Shown here one piece after another: positions 1 to 10,191 of a stretch of DNA of 64,000 bases. The DNA is from Amoebidium appalachense (Eukaryota > Ichthyosporea). Position 1 is the stretch's first letter; each line of letters starts with the position of its first letter. Both the position numbers and the translations under genes were made by a program. The stretch lies in the NCBI GenBank assembly GCA_963693365.1, contig CAVNZM010000010.1:2480001-2544000 (forward strand). Reading direction: 5' to 3'. Below the pieces are notes generated by a model. It searched no databases. It saw nothing but the letters and a program-made list of their open reading frames with translations, and was not told where the DNA came from.

Positions 1-2940
1 GTAGCCAACGTCAAGGTCAACAATGATCCTCAGCTCTGGCACCACCGTCTCGGCCATCGTGCCCTGTCCACCCTCACCAAGATGGTGAGAGGTGACCTCG
101 TGACAGGCCTCCCCTCATCCCTCTCAGTGGCTGACACCACTGACTGCTTCGGTTGTGTCTCCGGCAAGACCACCAAGGCCCCATTCTCCGGCACCAGAAC
201 CCAGTGCCCCTTCCCCGGTGCCAAGTGGCACATGGACTTCTTCGAGCCTCCCTGTGCCTCCTATGGTGGCTAGAAGGTGGCCCTCGTGTGTACCTGTGAT
301 GCCTCCGGCTACACCATCGTGTACCTCCTCCGTGATCGATCCGAAACTCTCGAATACGTCAAGGCCCTGGTTGAGACTACTGACAAGCAACCCGACAAGG
401 TGGTGACCCACTTCCGTTCAGACTCTGGGTCCGAGTTCACCTCCCACGCTATGGAGCAGTACTGCCAGTCCAAGGGCATCATTCAAGAATTTGCCCCAAT
501 TGACTGCCCCCAACTCAACGGCTTCGTTGAACGTAAGATGAGGGATCTGCAGGAGATCGTTCGGTGCTTCCTTCATCAGGACAAGGCCGACTCCCTTTCC
601 CCCAAACTGTGGGGAGCTGCTCTCAAGCATGCTGCCTACATCATCAACGTGACCCCGGCCAGAGCTGCCAATGGCCGTACACCGTTTGAAATTTTCTACG
701 GTGTCAAGCCTGACATCTCCCACCTGCACGTGTTCGGCTGCCCAGCCTATGTACACGTCCCTGCATCCAAACGAGACAAGTTGGCCTCTACCGTCAAACT
801 CGGCACCTACGTGGGCTGGGATATCACCAACAAAGCCCACAAGATCATGAATCTACGTGGCAACACGGTCAACCTCTACCGCGATGTCGTCTTCGACGAA
901 TCACAATTCACCACGGCATCCAATCAGATTTCTGTGCAGGCCACCAATCAGACGACCTCAATCGATTCATCCCTGCATTCCGGAAATTCCAATTCCGATG
1001 ACGATGAAATTCCGTCGGTGATTATCCGTCGTTCCCCCCGTCGTGTACCTGCCCCCGTGGCTCCACCCACCCCCCCCCCCACCGGTCAGCAACCCCTGCT
1101 GCCGGCCCCTGCCGTCAATGACCACGTACCTGGTCATCTCACCCCGGTTCGTCCTGGGTCTCCGGAGTTCCACTCGGCCCCGTCCAGCCCCGTGTTATCC
1201 GACTCCCCCCTCAACACGGCACCCATCCCTGGCTTCCAGGCCCCCATCCCCGACCACCGAGTGTCTGTCACAGACAACCCCCCGGCCCCTGAGCCCCTCC
1301 GTACCGTTCCCCGTCGTTCCTCCCGTCTCTCCTCCCGGCCTGCTATGGCTATGGTGAGCATCTCCCGACCCAGCCTTGATGTGTCTCAGCTGCCCCGGTC
1401 AATTCAGAAGCTGTGCTCTGGCACCAAGGGTGATGAAGTGGTGACTGCCCTCACTGCCGAGTACAAGGCTTTCATCGACAAGGACATCTTCGACGTAGTT
1501 GAGCCCCCCTCCGATGCCAACATCATCCGATTCAAGTGGATTGTCACGGAGAAGGTCCTCAACTCTGCTGGTGACACCAAGATCAAGGGTCGTGGTGTGG
1601 CCAAGGGTTTCACCCAAGTCTACGGTGTTGACTACGGTGAAAACTCTTCCCCCGTCGTCATGTCCTCCTCCGTCCGTGCCCTGCTTGCCCTCGGTGTGCA
1701 ACAGGACCACGAGATCCATCAACTCGACATCAGCACGGCCTTCCTCAACAGCCCCCTCGACGAGACTTTGTACATGGAGCAACCTCCTGGTTTTATCCTC
1801 CCTGGCAATGAACACAAAGTCTGGAAACTCAAGAAGGCCGTCTACGGACTCAAGCAGGCATCCCTGGCATGGTACGAGTTCTTCAACTCCATTCTCATTG
1901 CCCACGGCCTCACCCGTCTCCGTTCCGATCCGTGTGTCTACTTCCGTCAGTTCCCCAACGGGCACATCATCCGTTCGGGCAACTACGTTGATGATGCCAT
2001 CATCACCTGCACACGGAACTCCACCATCATGCAGGGGCTTGTTCGTCACATCACGAAGTCTGCCGAGTGCAAGGTCGGTCTGCCAGACATCTTCCTCGGC
2101 ACCCAACTGCTGTACACCCGTGACTCCCTCAAGCTGCTGCAGTCCTCCTACATCAAGGACATCATCACCGACTTCAACCTGGTCGATGCCAAGCCTAAGG
2201 CCACCCCTATTCCCGTGGGCACCATCATCAACGAGACCTCCCACTCATCCCTGCCCACCACCGTCCCCTACCGTGAACTCCTCGGCCGTCTGCTGTGGGT
2301 TGCTCGGTGCTCCCGGCCTGACATCTCGTATGCCATTGGCTACCTCGGCCGATTCAGCTCCAAGCCCACCAAGACTGCCTGGGAGCTTCTCCTCCGTGTC
2401 GTTCGTTACCTGCTCGGCACCATCAACCTCGGCCTCTACTACAAGAAGAAGGCCCCCAACAGCAAGGTGCCCATCCTTGAGTGCTACTCGGATTCTGACT
2501 TTGCTGGTTGCCCCACCACCCGTCGTTCCACGTCTGGGTACGTCATCCTCCTCGAAGGCTCCCCCGTCACCTACCACTCCAAGCTGCAGACGATCACTGC
2601 AACCTCCACGTGTGAGGCCGAGCTCCTGGCCCTCAATGCTGCCGTGCAAGATGTTGTCTGGCACCGTGATCTACTAAAGGAGCTGGGCTACCCCATGACC
2701 GAGCCCACCCCCGTGTACTGTGACAATCAGTCCACCATTGCTCTGGTCCACTCCAACACCATCAAGCACCGGACCAAGCACATTGCCGTTCGTTACTTCA
2801 ACACAAAGGACTACATCAACAGTGGGGACGTCACTGTCACCTACATCGACACCAAGAAGAACCTGGCCGACATCTTCACCAAGCCTCTGGCTGGTACGGC
2901 CCACGACACACACCGTGCCAACCTCAGTCTCCGTGACTGA
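1..2940 (+). CDS. Ty1/copia Pol polyprotein, 5'-incomplete, one in-frame TAG
   Basis: This encodes the enzymes that copy and integrate the element. Frame 1 is open from base 1 except for a TAG at 271-273, in the segment GG*KVALV where Copia-2 has a serine codon. Seen in order: the WHHRLGH GAG-pre-integrase zinc motif near base 52; integrase core Asp in WHMDFF (near 235), Asp in SDSGSEF (421) and Glu in VERKM (near 529); RT from about 1480 with the YVDD active site at 1984-1995; RNase H from about 2467 (SDSDFAG, CEAELLAL, CDNQS); then the conserved copia tail ADIFTKPL. It ends at TGA 2938-2940. An 887-codon frame free of stops after the TAG implies recent function, so the TAG is a late mutation or is read through. 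Confidence 0.92.
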
Positions 2941-3067
2941 CCCGTGCACTGGTGTTCATCATCGAGTGGTTTCTGAGTAGGTTGGGGCCCTGGACAGCAG
3001 TTGACACACCTACGGTGATCAAGATGCCTCCCAACGAAAGTCTACTACTCCTCATCGTTTCTCTTCA

Positions 3068-3659
3068 TCAGTGGGGACTCAGTCTTCCATCGTCATATGT
3101 GTGCATCTTCAGTGGGGATTATTCTCCACCATCCGTCGTTTATTTATATTCATATCCCACCATATATATTGGTTTTCTTCTATATTCGACTTATATATAT
3201 GTCGAACTGGGATGGCGTCCCAGTATAAATAATTATCTATAGCCATGACGTGCTGGTTGACTGCCAGTCTAAACCTAGTCCACGGGATGCACCTTCCCCG
3301 TGTCTTAACTGGTTGACCACCAGTCTATAAATCAGTCCACAAGATGTTCATGTCTTGCGTTTACCTGGGTGGTCCCCAGTATAAACCATTAGCCACCAAC
3401 ACGTCACACATACACTAGTGTTTCCTATCTATATATATATATCGCCGATAACCACCATGATTTCTTATTTCGAGTCTTCAGAGGCAACCGTCGTTGTGTG
3501 CCTCTTCAGTTTTGATTCTCTCCTTCCCACCTCAAGGATCTTCGGTTTGCATCCTCGAGTGGGGAAACTTGAGTGTGACGGCCCCTCCTGTGTTTGGACC
3601 CCATCTACCGTCACATCAACAGACACGAGAACACAAACTTCAACCCCTTGAGTGGGGAT
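3068..3659 (+). other. Copia-1 3' untranslated tail with purine tract repeats
   Basis: This lies between pol and the 3' LTR. The purine motif that directly precedes the LTR (GAGTGGGGA, 3649-3658) occurs in three more near copies upstream, at about 3069 (CAGTGGGGA), 3109 (CAGTGGGGA) and 3555 (GAGTGGGGA). The last copy is the likely polypurine tract for plus-strand priming. The others may be decoys, auxiliary tracts or remnants of duplication. Confidence 0.6.
3206..3379 (+). other. Four tandem stem-loops, each followed by TATAAA or CTAAAC
   Basis: Stem-loops: 3206-3224 (ACTGGGA / TCCCAGT, loop of 5), 3253-3267 (CTGG / CCAG), 3308-3324 (ACTGGT / ACCAGT) and 3365-3379 (CTGGG / CCCAG). Each CCAG or CAGT is followed directly by TATAAA or TCTAAA. 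Spacing is about 50-57 bases. The stem sequences differ but keep pairing, which suggests the structure matters rather than the sequence. Function unknown. Confidence 0.6.
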
Positions 3660-3807
3660 GTTGGAATACGTCACCATGTATGACAGCAAGAGCCTTGAAG
3701 TATGTATGTGTCCTAGCTTGTTTGTATTCGTGTCTGCTTTCCTCCTTTGTGCTCTCTCTCTCTCCCTCTCTCTCTCTCTCTCCCTCTCTCCTCTCTCTCC
3801 CTCTCTC

Positions 3808-3841
<34 letters not shown>

Positions 3842-4594
3842 CCCCCCCCCCCCCCCCCCCCCCGTATCTCTCTCTCCCTTGTTTCTGTGGGCACAGATAT
3901 CTGTAGATCTGTGCACACCTGGCTCTCTTGCCTGATAAGAACTTATTGTGTTTTATTTCTATTTGCTCTCCTCTGTTTATCTGAGAGGTAGCGTGATTGG
4001 CTAGCCTCACTCGTTGTCTTTCCTTTATTTCAAAATGGCCTAGTTTGTTCTCAAAAGGATGGCTCGCCAATAGTCGCGAGCGAGTACATCTGTAGATTGT
4101 GTTGTGCATTCCTGTCTGTTAATATATGTGTGTGTTGTGATTGGACAATAGATATATATGGAATTCGGTTTATTGCAAAGTGTCTTCACTTTGAGAGTGT
4201 CGACTGTTAGGAAATATATGTATTTAAATAAGTTTCTTTATAGAGACGAACATAAATATATATGTGAGTTAATAGTGACTAGATGTATAATTACTTAATT
4301 TATTTAAGTAAGAGTTTCTACACTTTAGTTTAATCGGAAGTTGGAATGCGTATGCTCTGTCGGAATGTGTTTTTCTATCTTCTGATAGAACCGATTGGTT
4401 CTCCCTCTTTAGTTGTGATAAGGTGATAAGTTGCAAGTACAAAAGGAACCGAGAGCACAATAAAGATTCAGTTGTTGTTTGAAATCTTTCAATGTCTCGT
4501 GAACAACTCCGATTGCCCTCTCATTAATGTGTTAGTCGTGTTTTTACATGACACCTCTGTGCACTCTGCTCCCTTAGACCCGTACAAAACAACA
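3660..4594 (+). repeat. Copia-1 3' LTR (935 bp)
   Basis: It starts TGTTGGAATACG directly after the purine tract and ends GTACAAAACAACA. It contains GATTGG CCAAT-type boxes (near 3990 and 4391) and an AATAAA polyadenylation signal at 4459-4464. The ends were set by comparison with the LTRs at 22969-23787 and 45667-46581, which share the start, the middle AT-rich block and (at 22969-23787) the ACAAAACAACA end. A CT array plus poly-C (3744-3863) lies inside. Confidence 0.8.
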
Positions 4595-4636
4595 GTGTGT
4601 GTGTGTGGTGGTGGTAGTGGTGGTGGTGGTGGTGGT

Positions 4637-4668
<32 letters not shown>

Positions 4669-4870
4669 GGCCCCATGCAACCCCACGGTGGTGCACGAAT
4701 TGAGCAAGCTGAGCATCTGGCAGCTAGTACTCTTAATAAAATAAGCTATCCCCATAGTAAAAAAGGAACAGAAGAATTTCCATTGTGTCTCAGTATCTTA
4801 TTGTTAAAACACAAAACGGACACTTTTATCTAAGCGACAGCGGCGTGAGTGTGTGCCACCAGCAAACTCT
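4595..4870. repeat. (GT)n-(GGT)n-poly-G array and unassigned flank
   Basis: A GT run (4595-4606) passes into GGT repeats and then about 31 G (4637-4667). The rest, 4669-4870, is AT-rich with no gene or repeat that I recognise. Confidence 0.7.
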
Positions 4871-5044
4871 TATTTCGTAAATACAATATAGGAAATTAGC
4901 CAATCAGAGCATTTCGCATCATTTATTGGCTATCAGCTAGCCAATGGTACAGCGTAAGCCGCGGCGGGCACATTTTTACTACAGTACGCATGCCGGCGCA
5001 TGCACGTGAACAATTCAATGTTAAAAAGAAGGTCGGTGTCATAC

Positions 5045-5654
5045 TGTGGTATATTATACCGGATATCTAGTATGGATGTACACAGGTTGAGATATACGCG
5101 CACGTGTACATGTATATATACCACTGTGTTTGATCTTAGGTAGGCCAGTATGCATGTCCCCCCCAGTCTTGTGCGCATGAGCATGGAGTTAAACATATGT
5201 GCACGTGCAACTTGCAGGATTATTCATGGGAAAACAGATATAATAGTCACATGGGACCGACACGTAGTAGAGGAACCATGAGCGTTAAGTTATAGTTTTA
5301 TCATGGGAAAATATGCAAGTAGCCGTGAGGTATGACTGTGGAATGCATCGATAATCAAGTACTGTCACCCGATTGGCTCACTAGGTTTATTGGAACCGTG
5401 ATAGCCATGGGACAGAACCGTGAACCGTATGTGATTGGCTCTCGTAGCCAAAAAGCACATACCGATGCGCATGTCTGAGCCGCTGTGCGAGCTCCGATAT
5501 AAGGGCATGTCGGGGGCTTCAGAGCTCACTGAGTGTGCTCGGCTTACTAGGTGTAAGTAGGACTAGCACGTAACTAAGCAAAGCGTGGTCTAGTCAACCC
5601 CGTTCGTTTATAAACATATTGTTTGTCACAGACACACGATCATATTATACAACA
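5045..5654 (+). repeat. Gypsy-1 5' LTR
   Basis: TGTGGTATATTATACC to ATTATACAACA, 610 bp. It carries GATTGGCT boxes near 5371 and 5430 and a GATATAAGGG TATA-like box near 5495, a plausible promoter. Confidence 0.95.
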
Positions 5655-5671
5655 GCTGAGCTACACCCCCT
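5655..5671 (+). other. Gypsy-1 primer-binding site, complementary to a tRNA 5' end
   Basis: The bases directly after the LTR, GCTGAGCTACACCCCCT, are the reverse complement of AGGGGGTGTAGCTCAGC. That reads as the 5' end of a tRNA: acceptor strand GGGGGTG, conserved U8 and A9, D-stem GCTC, A14. A usual site would pair with the tRNA 3' CCA end and begin TGG; this one does not. Gypsy-3 has the same 13-base core at its own LTR edge (41756-41768). Confidence 0.6.
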
Positions 5672-5676
5672 ACACA

Positions 5677-7992
5677 ATGTGTCCTGTTACCGTCAAGCAC
5701 GACACCACCGTCAAATCTGGCTTTGGATGTGTATTACGTGCAACGGTGCAGGTGACTGCTGCTGCTGCTGCTGCTGGCACCCTCGGTATCTTCGAGCCTA
5801 CTCGTGAATTTCGAGATAAGTTCCCCCCCACCATCTGTGAAATTAGTGTGGATAAATCTATTGCTGTTGTGTGCGAAAATGGTGTGGGTCCGGATTTGAG
5901 CGTGTTCGGTACCATCGGTCATTTCGTTCCTACGAGCCGACATGAGTACATACACGAACTGAGTGTTTTGCAAGCCGAACCCCACCCCAGTCGTACACAA
6001 ACCGTCGTTGGTGCAATAGCGCAGTGCATCAGGTGGGCAACGGGGGGTGGAGAAGGTTGCCTACCCAATTCACCTCCGGCCGTGCCACCGGGCCGGGTGC
6101 CTACCGATAACATGTGTGGGCACAAAGGGCATGTGAGTGGGACACGAGGCGGTCCGATACACTCACCGATCGACCAATCAATGTGTGCCGTTGATCATGA
6201 AAACCCCCCCCCCCCCCCGCGAAAAATTTCGGAAATTTCGGGTGGGGGTGCACACGATGCCGGCCAGGCTCCCCACGGTTTTGATTGGAATAGGGTGCCT
6301 CAGAGTATGCTTCCGGAGGTCAAGAAACTATTAGAAGCACACTCTCGTTGCTTCATCACTACGGACCCCGACGAATTTCCTCAGATTAAAGGATTCACCA
6401 TGCACATAGACACGGGAGATAACCCACCGATTCGATTAAAACAGTGGAGGTTGGAACAAGTGAAAGAGCAGGCTGCAAAGGAGATCGTGGAGGATATGTG
6501 TCGTAGAGGGCAGATGGAACAAGCACACAGTCAGTATAATTCACCCACCTTCGTAATACGAAAACCAAACGGAAAATACCGTCTGCTGACTGATTTTCGT
6601 GCTCTTAACAAGCAAATTCGAAAATCTGCCTGGCCCATGCCCAACTTGCAACAACAAATAGAGAAGTTGGCTGGGTATAAGTATTTCTGTAAAGCTGATA
6701 TGTCGGGTGCCTTTTACCAAATACTGCTAGACGCTGAGTCACGTGAAAAAACAGGATTTTCTGTGGCTGGTGTGTAGTATCGTTATTGTGTGGCACCACA
6801 GGGGCTCAGTACTTCCCCGTCCCAGCTAGCATCTATCATGACACAGATTTTGGCCCCTCTGGCCGATGACGTGGTGATATATGCCGATGATTTAGCTGTG
6901 GGTGCCCACACCGAAAAAGAATTAATACAGAAGCTTGACCGACTTTTCACCCGTCTCGGTGAATATGGTGTTAAGCTCGATGGGGCAAAGACATACATTG
7001 GGCTAACGGAAATACCGTTTTTGGGTTGGATTGTAGGTGTGAATGGCATTCGGCCCGACCCGAAAAAGGTTCAGGCAGTGAAGGATTGGCCGGTACCAAA
7101 CACACTACACCAACTCCGGGGTTTTCTGGGTATTACTTCCTATCTCCGCCGTCACATTTTAAATTATGCAGAGCGAGCCCGACCCATGAATGCCGAGTGT
7201 TACGGAGAAAAACACCGACGGTTAAAATGGACGGACAAATTAGATCGCTCGTTTAAAGATTTAAAATCGGCGTTATCGGAGGAAGTGCTTGCCCTGCCCG
7301 ATCTTTCCCCCACGGGGGGTCAGTTTCTTATTCGTTGTGATGCTAGTCGGTTCTCGGAAGGGGCTTGCCTGTATCAAAAACAAAAAGATGGCAAGTTCCG
7401 CACGGTGGCATATGCCTCCCGGATGTTTCAACCTACCGAACGTAGGTGGAGCAACATCGAACGAGAAACGCATGCAATCTATTGGGCACTGAAAGAGTTT
7501 AGGGTGTACGTGTATGGTCGAGTGAATACTATTGTGGAAAGTGACCATAAGCCCTGTCTTTCTCTTAAAGGTGTCAAACGGATAGCAAACGAACGGATGC
7601 AACGGTGGGCTTTGGAAATGCAGGAGTATGATTTCGATCTATACTACCGTCCTGGCCCTACCATGCACGATGCTGATGGGTTAAGCCGTATAGGATATAT
7701 TCTGCATGAGAACGAAAACATACCACTGGAAAAGTGGGATGTGAAAAAGGAATTACAAGAGGTTCTCACAGCAGATTTATCCGAGCTTAGCTCGAAACCA
7801 GCCGAAGTGTTTGTTGATTGGGGTGATGCACTCGAATTCACACACATTTTCGATCCAGACCGCTTGAAATGTGCACAAATTTCTGCACTCAGTCAAGCCG
7901 GCCTGCCCTCCCTTTCTGCACTCGGTGGTGCCGGCTATCAGAAGGAAGCAATTATGATGGCACAGGGGGGGACAAAATGTGTAAGGATATAA
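5677..7992 (+). CDS. Ty3/gypsy Pol, protease tail + RT + RNase H, one in-frame TAG
   Basis: The start is taken at ATG 5677 because the upstream part of the frame is LTR and primer site. Residues 1-90 resemble the segment after retropepsin (G..GIFEP and GTIGHFVP), with no D[ST]G active site and no gag zinc knuckle. RT begins near 6300: motif A in KADMSGAFYQ (near 6697), then a TAG at 6775-6777 inside FSVAGV*YRY, then VAPQGL and YADD (near 6880). RNase H follows (IRCDASRFSEG, ERETHAIYWAL, ESDHKPCL). The frame ends at TAA 7990-7992, soon after a run of seven G at 7965-7971 where the integrase frame takes over by a -1 shift. Confidence 0.88.
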
Positions 7993-9533
7993 TCACGTGG
8001 CTCCGGTGGCTTGCCTCCCTCGATGCCGAGGCCAAACGGGAATGGCAGGCAGGGGGGGAACGAGCTGCACACGGTCTTAATCTTGAGTATTTCGGATACA
8101 AAAAGGTTAAGAAAATAGCACAAATGTGTGTGATAGAGGATGACGTGCTTTATCATGTGGCTAAGGATGGTCGTCGTTGCCTGTATGTGCCCGAAATCCT
8201 TCGTGCTGATTTATTAAGAAGTGTGCACGACGGGGGGGCTCATACTGGCATTGAACGAACCTACGAAAGATTATACAATTATTATTGGCCACGCATGCAC
8301 AAAGATATCACTGCTTATGTGAATGCCTGCACACAGTGCCAAGGCCGTAACGATAACCCACATTTGAGAAGTAGGCCATTTGAACAGAGATACGAAAATT
8401 TAAAAATGTTCTCTCGTGTTTCTGTTGACCTTATGGGTCCGTTCACAGAAACGAAAAATGGTAACACTTTCATTTGTGTGTTTATGGATATGGCAACGAA
8501 GTATTTAATCACTGTGCCCATCCAATCTAAGCATGCCGTTAATGTTGCACATGCACTCATGAATGTAATTTGCTATATACACGGCCCCCCTCGTACACTC
8601 TTGAGTGATCAAGGATCAGAATTTCTCAATGAGCTAATTGTTGAGATTTGCCGTATAGCAAATATTGCACAAGTGAGCACCTCTGCATATCACCCACAAA
8701 GCAACGGTTCCAATGAACGGTCTCATAGATTTATTAATAATGCACTCTCAAAGTACGTTAATTATGAGCACACTAATTGGGACACTCTGTTGCCGGTGGT
8801 TACTGCATACAACACAACAACACACAAAATTTTGCAATGTACACCGTATTATCTTGTGTACGGGCAAGAAGCAACACAATTCCCTGACGTTGCCCTTCTT
8901 AGCAGTAATCACCCGGCACTCAAGGACCCAGAGTGGAAGGCATACCGGCGAGAGTTACTAGCCCGTCTACCTCTGCTCCGTGCTGTGGTCCAGCAACGTG
9001 CCGTACGAGAGCCCCCAGGCCCCTCGGTGGCTCGTGAATTTAAGAAGGGTGCACGGATTCGTGTTCGGAATCAAGCCAAAAATATCGGTGCCTGGGATGT
9101 ACGGTGGATTACGGGTTACGAAATCGTCAAAAGGGTCGGCCCGGTCACGTATGAAATCCGAAGCTTAGCAACTATGAAGAAATCTAAGTGGCACGTGGAC
9201 GATATTCAGCTTGAATTGAGTGAGCAAAATAGAATTCGGCCTCAAGATCTCTCTCACCTCCCGGACACGGGCGATAGTCACAACTTCAACAAGGTTCTGC
9301 CGGACGAGTGGGTGGTGGAAAAGGTGCTTGACGTAAGAATTCAGAAACGGCGCAAGCAATCCACCCCTTACAAGTGGTACCAGATCAAGTGGGCAGGCAA
9401 AGATGATTCATTCACCTCTTGGGAGTGTGAGAAAGACTTAGCCTGCCCGGACAAGATCCGAGAGTTCCACCAACGCAGAGGTGACCTTGCATCGTTCCAC
9501 GGATACATTGACTCATTGTGTGGAGCATGGTGA
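7972..9533 (+). CDS. Ty3/gypsy integrase with C-terminal chromodomain
   Basis: This is the -1 frame relative to the RT part. It contains an HHCC zinc region (VHDGGAHTG to CTQCQGRN, near 8224-8348), the DDE core with Asp in SVDLMGPF (near 8426), Asp in LLSDQGSEF (near 8606) and Glu in GSNERSHRF (near 8713), the GPY/F-type segment (near 9040-9210), and a chromodomain (WVVEKVLDVRI, YQIKWAGKDDSFTSWE, 9310-9430). Chromodomains of this class steer integration towards modified chromatin (family knowledge). The stop is TGA 9531-9533. No in-frame ATG fits its N-terminus, so expression as a Pol fusion is expected. Confidence 0.92.
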
Positions 9534-9534
9534 C

Positions 9535-9573
9535 GTATGTCGAGGACGACATACTTCTTTTTACGGTGGGGCG
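9535..9573 (+). other. Gypsy-1 stem-loop and polypurine tract
   Basis: A perfect 8-bp stem (GTATGTCG / CGACATAC, loop AGGA, 9535-9554) starts one base after the pol stop. The G-rich tract GGTGGGGCG (9565-9573) precedes the 3' LTR. Confidence 0.65.
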
Positions 9574-10186
9574 TGTGGTATATTATACCGGATATCTAGT
9601 ATGGATGTACACAGGTTGAGATACTATACGCACACGTGTACATGTATATATACCACTGTGTTTGATCTTAGGTAGGCCAGTATGCATGTCCCCCCCAGTC
9701 TTGTGCGCATGAGCATGGAGTTAAACATATGTGCACGTGCAACTTGCAGGATTATTCATGGGAAAACAGATATAATAGTCACATGGGACCGACACGTAGT
9801 AGAGGAACCATGAGCGTTAAGTTATAGTTTTATCATGGGAAAATATGCAAGTAGCCGTGAGGTATGACTGTGGAATGCATCGATAATCAAGTACTGTCAC
9901 CCGATTGGCTCACTAGGTTTATTGGAACCGTGATAGCCATGGGACAGAACCGTGAACCGTATGTGATTGGCTCTCGTAGCCAAAAAGCACATACCGATGC
10001 GCATGTCTGAGCCGCTGTGCGAGCTCCGATATAAGGGCATGTCGGGGGCTTCAGAGCTCACTGAGTGTGCTCGGCTTACTAGGTGTAAGTAGGACTAGCA
10101 CGTAACTAAGCAAAGCGTGGTCTAGTCAACCCCGTTCGTTTATAAACATATTGTTTGTCACAGACACACGATCATATTATACAACA
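9574..10186 (+). repeat. Gypsy-1 3' LTR
   Basis: 613 bp, near-identical to the 5' LTR, followed by the target duplicate CATAC. Confidence 0.95.
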
Positions 10187-10191
10187 CATAC

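Larger units (their letters stand above)
1..4594 (+). mobile_element. Copia-1: Ty1/copia LTR retrotransposon, 3' part
   Basis: The window opens inside the pol gene of a Ty1/copia element. Domain order is GAG-pre-integrase, integrase, reverse transcriptase, RNase H, which is the copia order because integrase precedes RT. The pol stop is followed by a 720-base untranslated tail with stem-loops and a purine tract, then an LTR that starts TGTTGG and ends AACA. The 5' LTR and gag lie outside the window, so no target duplication can be checked. The LTR is recognisably related to the solo LTR at 22969-23787 and to the LTR of Copia-2 at 45667-46581. Confidence 0.93.
5045..10186 (+). mobile_element. 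Gypsy-1: chromodomain Ty3/gypsy retrotransposon, complete ends
   Basis: Two nearly identical LTRs (5045-5654 and 9574-10186) flank a 3.9-kb internal region with RT, RNase H, integrase and chromodomain. A perfect 5-bp target duplication, CATAC, lies at 5040-5044 and 10187-10191. Removing the element restores the H1 sequence seen intact in H2 (near 28924-28950). The only clear LTR difference seen is a short patch after GTTGAGAT, so insertion is recent. Gag and the protease active-site region are absent, so this copy looks non-autonomous. Confidence 0.95.

Noticed and set aside
271-6777. Alternative genetic code with TAG as sense
   Set aside because: TAG is also the apparent stop of host genes and Ngaro ORF1 in this window.
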